Shown here: positions 14,730-15,810 of the stretch, in pieces
How the letters are laid out: each line of letters begins with the position of its first letter
Position numbering within the stretch: position 1 is the first letter of the stretch
Assembly: GCA_003164275.1 (NCBI GenBank)
Contig: PLSY01000387.1
Coordinates: 1,449-17,258, forward strand
Source of the DNA: Acidimicrobiaceae bacterium
GTDB taxonomy: Bacteria > Actinomycetota > Acidimicrobiia > Acidimicrobiales > RAAP-2
Direction of reading: 5' to 3'
Length of the DNA stretch: 15,810 bases
Made by a program: the position numbers and the translations under genes
The notes under the pieces: model-generated
What the model was told of the DNA's origin: nothing
The model's input: only the letters and a program-made list of their open reading frames with translations
Databases searched by the model: none

Positions 14730-14736
14730 CTCGGCC

Positions 14737-15810
14737 TCAGCCGACGGCACCGAGGTCGATCAGTCGGGGGTCTCGTCCCTCGGCCCGGGCGAGGGCCGCC
14801 CCGACCAACTCACGGAACAGCGGATGAGGCGCGTCGGGCCGGCTCTTGAACTCGGGATGGGCCTGTGTGCCCACCCAGAAGGGATGGTCGGGCAGCTCGA
14901 TGAACTCCACCAGTCGGCCGTCAGGGGACATTCCCGAACACACGAGGCCCACCTCTTCGAGCCGGCTCCGGTAGTGGGGGTTCACCTCGTAGCGGTGTCG
15001 ATGGCGCTCGGAGACCACTTCGGTCCCGTAGGCCCGGGCTACCTGGGATCCCGGCATCAGGCGGGCGCTGTAGGAGCCGAGTCGCATGGTGCCGCCCTTG
15101 TCCATCTCGTCGCTCTGGTCGCCCATCAGGTCGACCACGGGATGCGGGGTGATGGCGTCGAACTCACGAGAGTTGGCCCCGTCGAGGTGAGCGAGGGATC
15201 GGGCCACCTCGATGATCATCACCTGGAGTCCCAGGCACAGCCCGAGCAGCGGGAGCTCGTGTTCCCGGGCGAACCGGGCGGCGGCGATCTTGCCCTCGAC
15301 CCCCCGCTCGCCGAAGCCGCCGGGGATGATCAGGCCGTCGAAGGCTCTGAGGCCGTCGTGCTCCAAGAGGTCGGGCACGGTGGCGGCCTGGATCCATTCG
15401 ATCTGGACCTTGGCCCCGTGGTGGAAGCCGGCGTGGCGAAGGGACTCGACGACCGAGAGGTAGGCGTCGGGCAGGTCGACGTACTTGCCGATGATGCCGA
15501 TGCGCACCGGTCGGGTGGCCGCCTCCACCTGGTGGACCAGTTTCTCCCAGCCGGACAGGTCGATCGGGTGGGCGGCCTCGTCAAACTGGAGGAGCCGGAG
15601 GATGTAGCGATCGAGGCCCTCTTCGTGCAGCACGAGGGGGATCTGGTAGATGTTGTCGGCGTCGATGGCCGAGACCACCGCTTCGATGGGGACGTCGCAC
15701 TGGAGGGAGATCTTCGACTTCAAGTCGTCCGAGATCATCCGGTCCGAGCGGCAGACGATGACATCGGGCTGGATACCCCGGCTTCGCAGCTCGGTCACCG
15801 AGTGCTGGGT
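14737..15810 (-). CDS. pyrG: CTP synthase, C-terminal two thirds (partial)
   Basis: The enzyme aminates UTP to CTP using glutamine and ATP. The frame is open to the window edge, so the N-terminal part of the synthetase domain, including its P-loop, is missing; 357 residues are seen of the usual 540-560. The visible part starts TQHSVTELRSRGIQPD, a conserved synthetase segment, and includes IGKYVDLPDAY at the domain junction. The glutamine amidotransferase domain follows, with GGFGERG (oxyanion strand), nucleophile Cys in LLGLCLGLQ and the His/Glu pair in GTQAHPEFKSRP. RHRYEVNP (after VSERH) is also family-typical. It is the furthest upstream visible gene of the minus-strand operon ending with the YfhO-like gene. 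pyrG and cmk, both in cytidine nucleotide supply, fall in the same window but in separate operons. Confidence 0.97.
   Translation of the reverse strand, partial: TQHSVTELRSRGIQPDVIVCRSDRMISDDLKSKISLQCDVPIEAVVSAIDADNIYQIPLVLHEEGLDRYILRLLQFDEAAHPIDLSGWEKLVHQVEAATRPVRIGIIGKYVDLPDAYLSVVESLRHAGFHHGAKVQIEWIQAATVPDLLEHDGLRAFDGLIIPGGFGERGVEGKIAAARFAREHELPLLGLCLGLQVMIIEVARSLAHLDGANSREFDAITPHPVVDLMGDQSDEMDKGGTMRLGSYSARLMPGSQVARAYGTEVVSERHRHRYEVNPHYRSRLEEVGLVCSGMSPDGRLVEFIELPDHPFWVGTQAHPEFKSRPDAPHPLFRELVGAALARAEGRDPRLIDLGAVG

Noticed and set aside
1..15810. CRISPR arrays, tRNA/rRNA genes, riboswitches, transposons
   Set aside because: No regularly spaced repeats, RNA gene signatures, transposase motifs or terminal inverted repeats were recognised by eye. 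The gaps between genes are too short for most of these.
477..15810. A new defence or mobile system built from the zinc-finger protein, M50 protease and YfhO-like protein
   Set aside because: All three sit in a conserved housekeeping context with ordinary composition. Nothing in their sequences (nuclease, sensor or toxin domains) supports a defence role.

Overview
The window is ordinary high-GC bacterial chromosome: dense, about two thirds G+C by eye, with many GTG starts, 1-20 nt gene overlaps and very short gaps. Gene order and protein character suggest an actinobacterium, most likely of the Acidimicrobiia type. That placement is inference from synteny and residue patterns, not from a database search. 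No tRNA, rRNA, CRISPR array, insertion sequence or prophage was seen, and no gap between genes exceeds about 125 bases.

Layout, left to right. (1) The C-terminal end of a family 2 glycosyltransferase on the + strand (to 383) faces a long minus-strand operon across a hairpin. (2) That operon, read right to left from 6948 to 477, is scpA - scpB - rluB - aroH - tyrA - aroA - cmk - plsC. Its genes overlap or nearly touch throughout, which suggests one transcript with translational coupling. It combines chromosome condensation (ScpAB), rRNA pseudouridylation, chorismate metabolism (EPSP synthase, chorismate mutase, prephenate dehydrogenase), CMP/dCMP phosphorylation and phosphatidic acid synthesis. 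(3) trpS runs divergently on the + strand from a 39-base shared upstream region (6988-7971). (4) A lone metal-dependent cyclase-family hydrolase (8994-8074, minus) has its own short upstream region and lies between two strong hairpins. (5) A second minus-strand operon reads right to left from beyond the window: pyrG (partial) - NUDIX hydrolase - xerD-like recombinase - DksA/TraR-like zinc-finger protein - M50 site-2 protease - a 974-residue YfhO-like membrane protein. It ends at a hairpin at 9094-9112.

How the parts fit: pyrG-NUDIX-xerD-...-scpA-scpB-rluB-cmk is a known actinobacterial gene order (as in Mycobacterium, where a parA-type ATPase precedes scpA). M50 protease-trpS-scpA-scpB-rluB is a neighbourhood known from other bacteria. 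Here both appear in one stretch, with trpS inverted, no parA, and the YfhO-like protein and the cyclase inserted. Most genes are housekeeping. I found no convincing new multi-gene system. The least understood items are the YfhO-like protein, the zinc-finger protein with a Cys-to-His ligand change, and the long low-complexity N-terminal extension of EPSP synthase.
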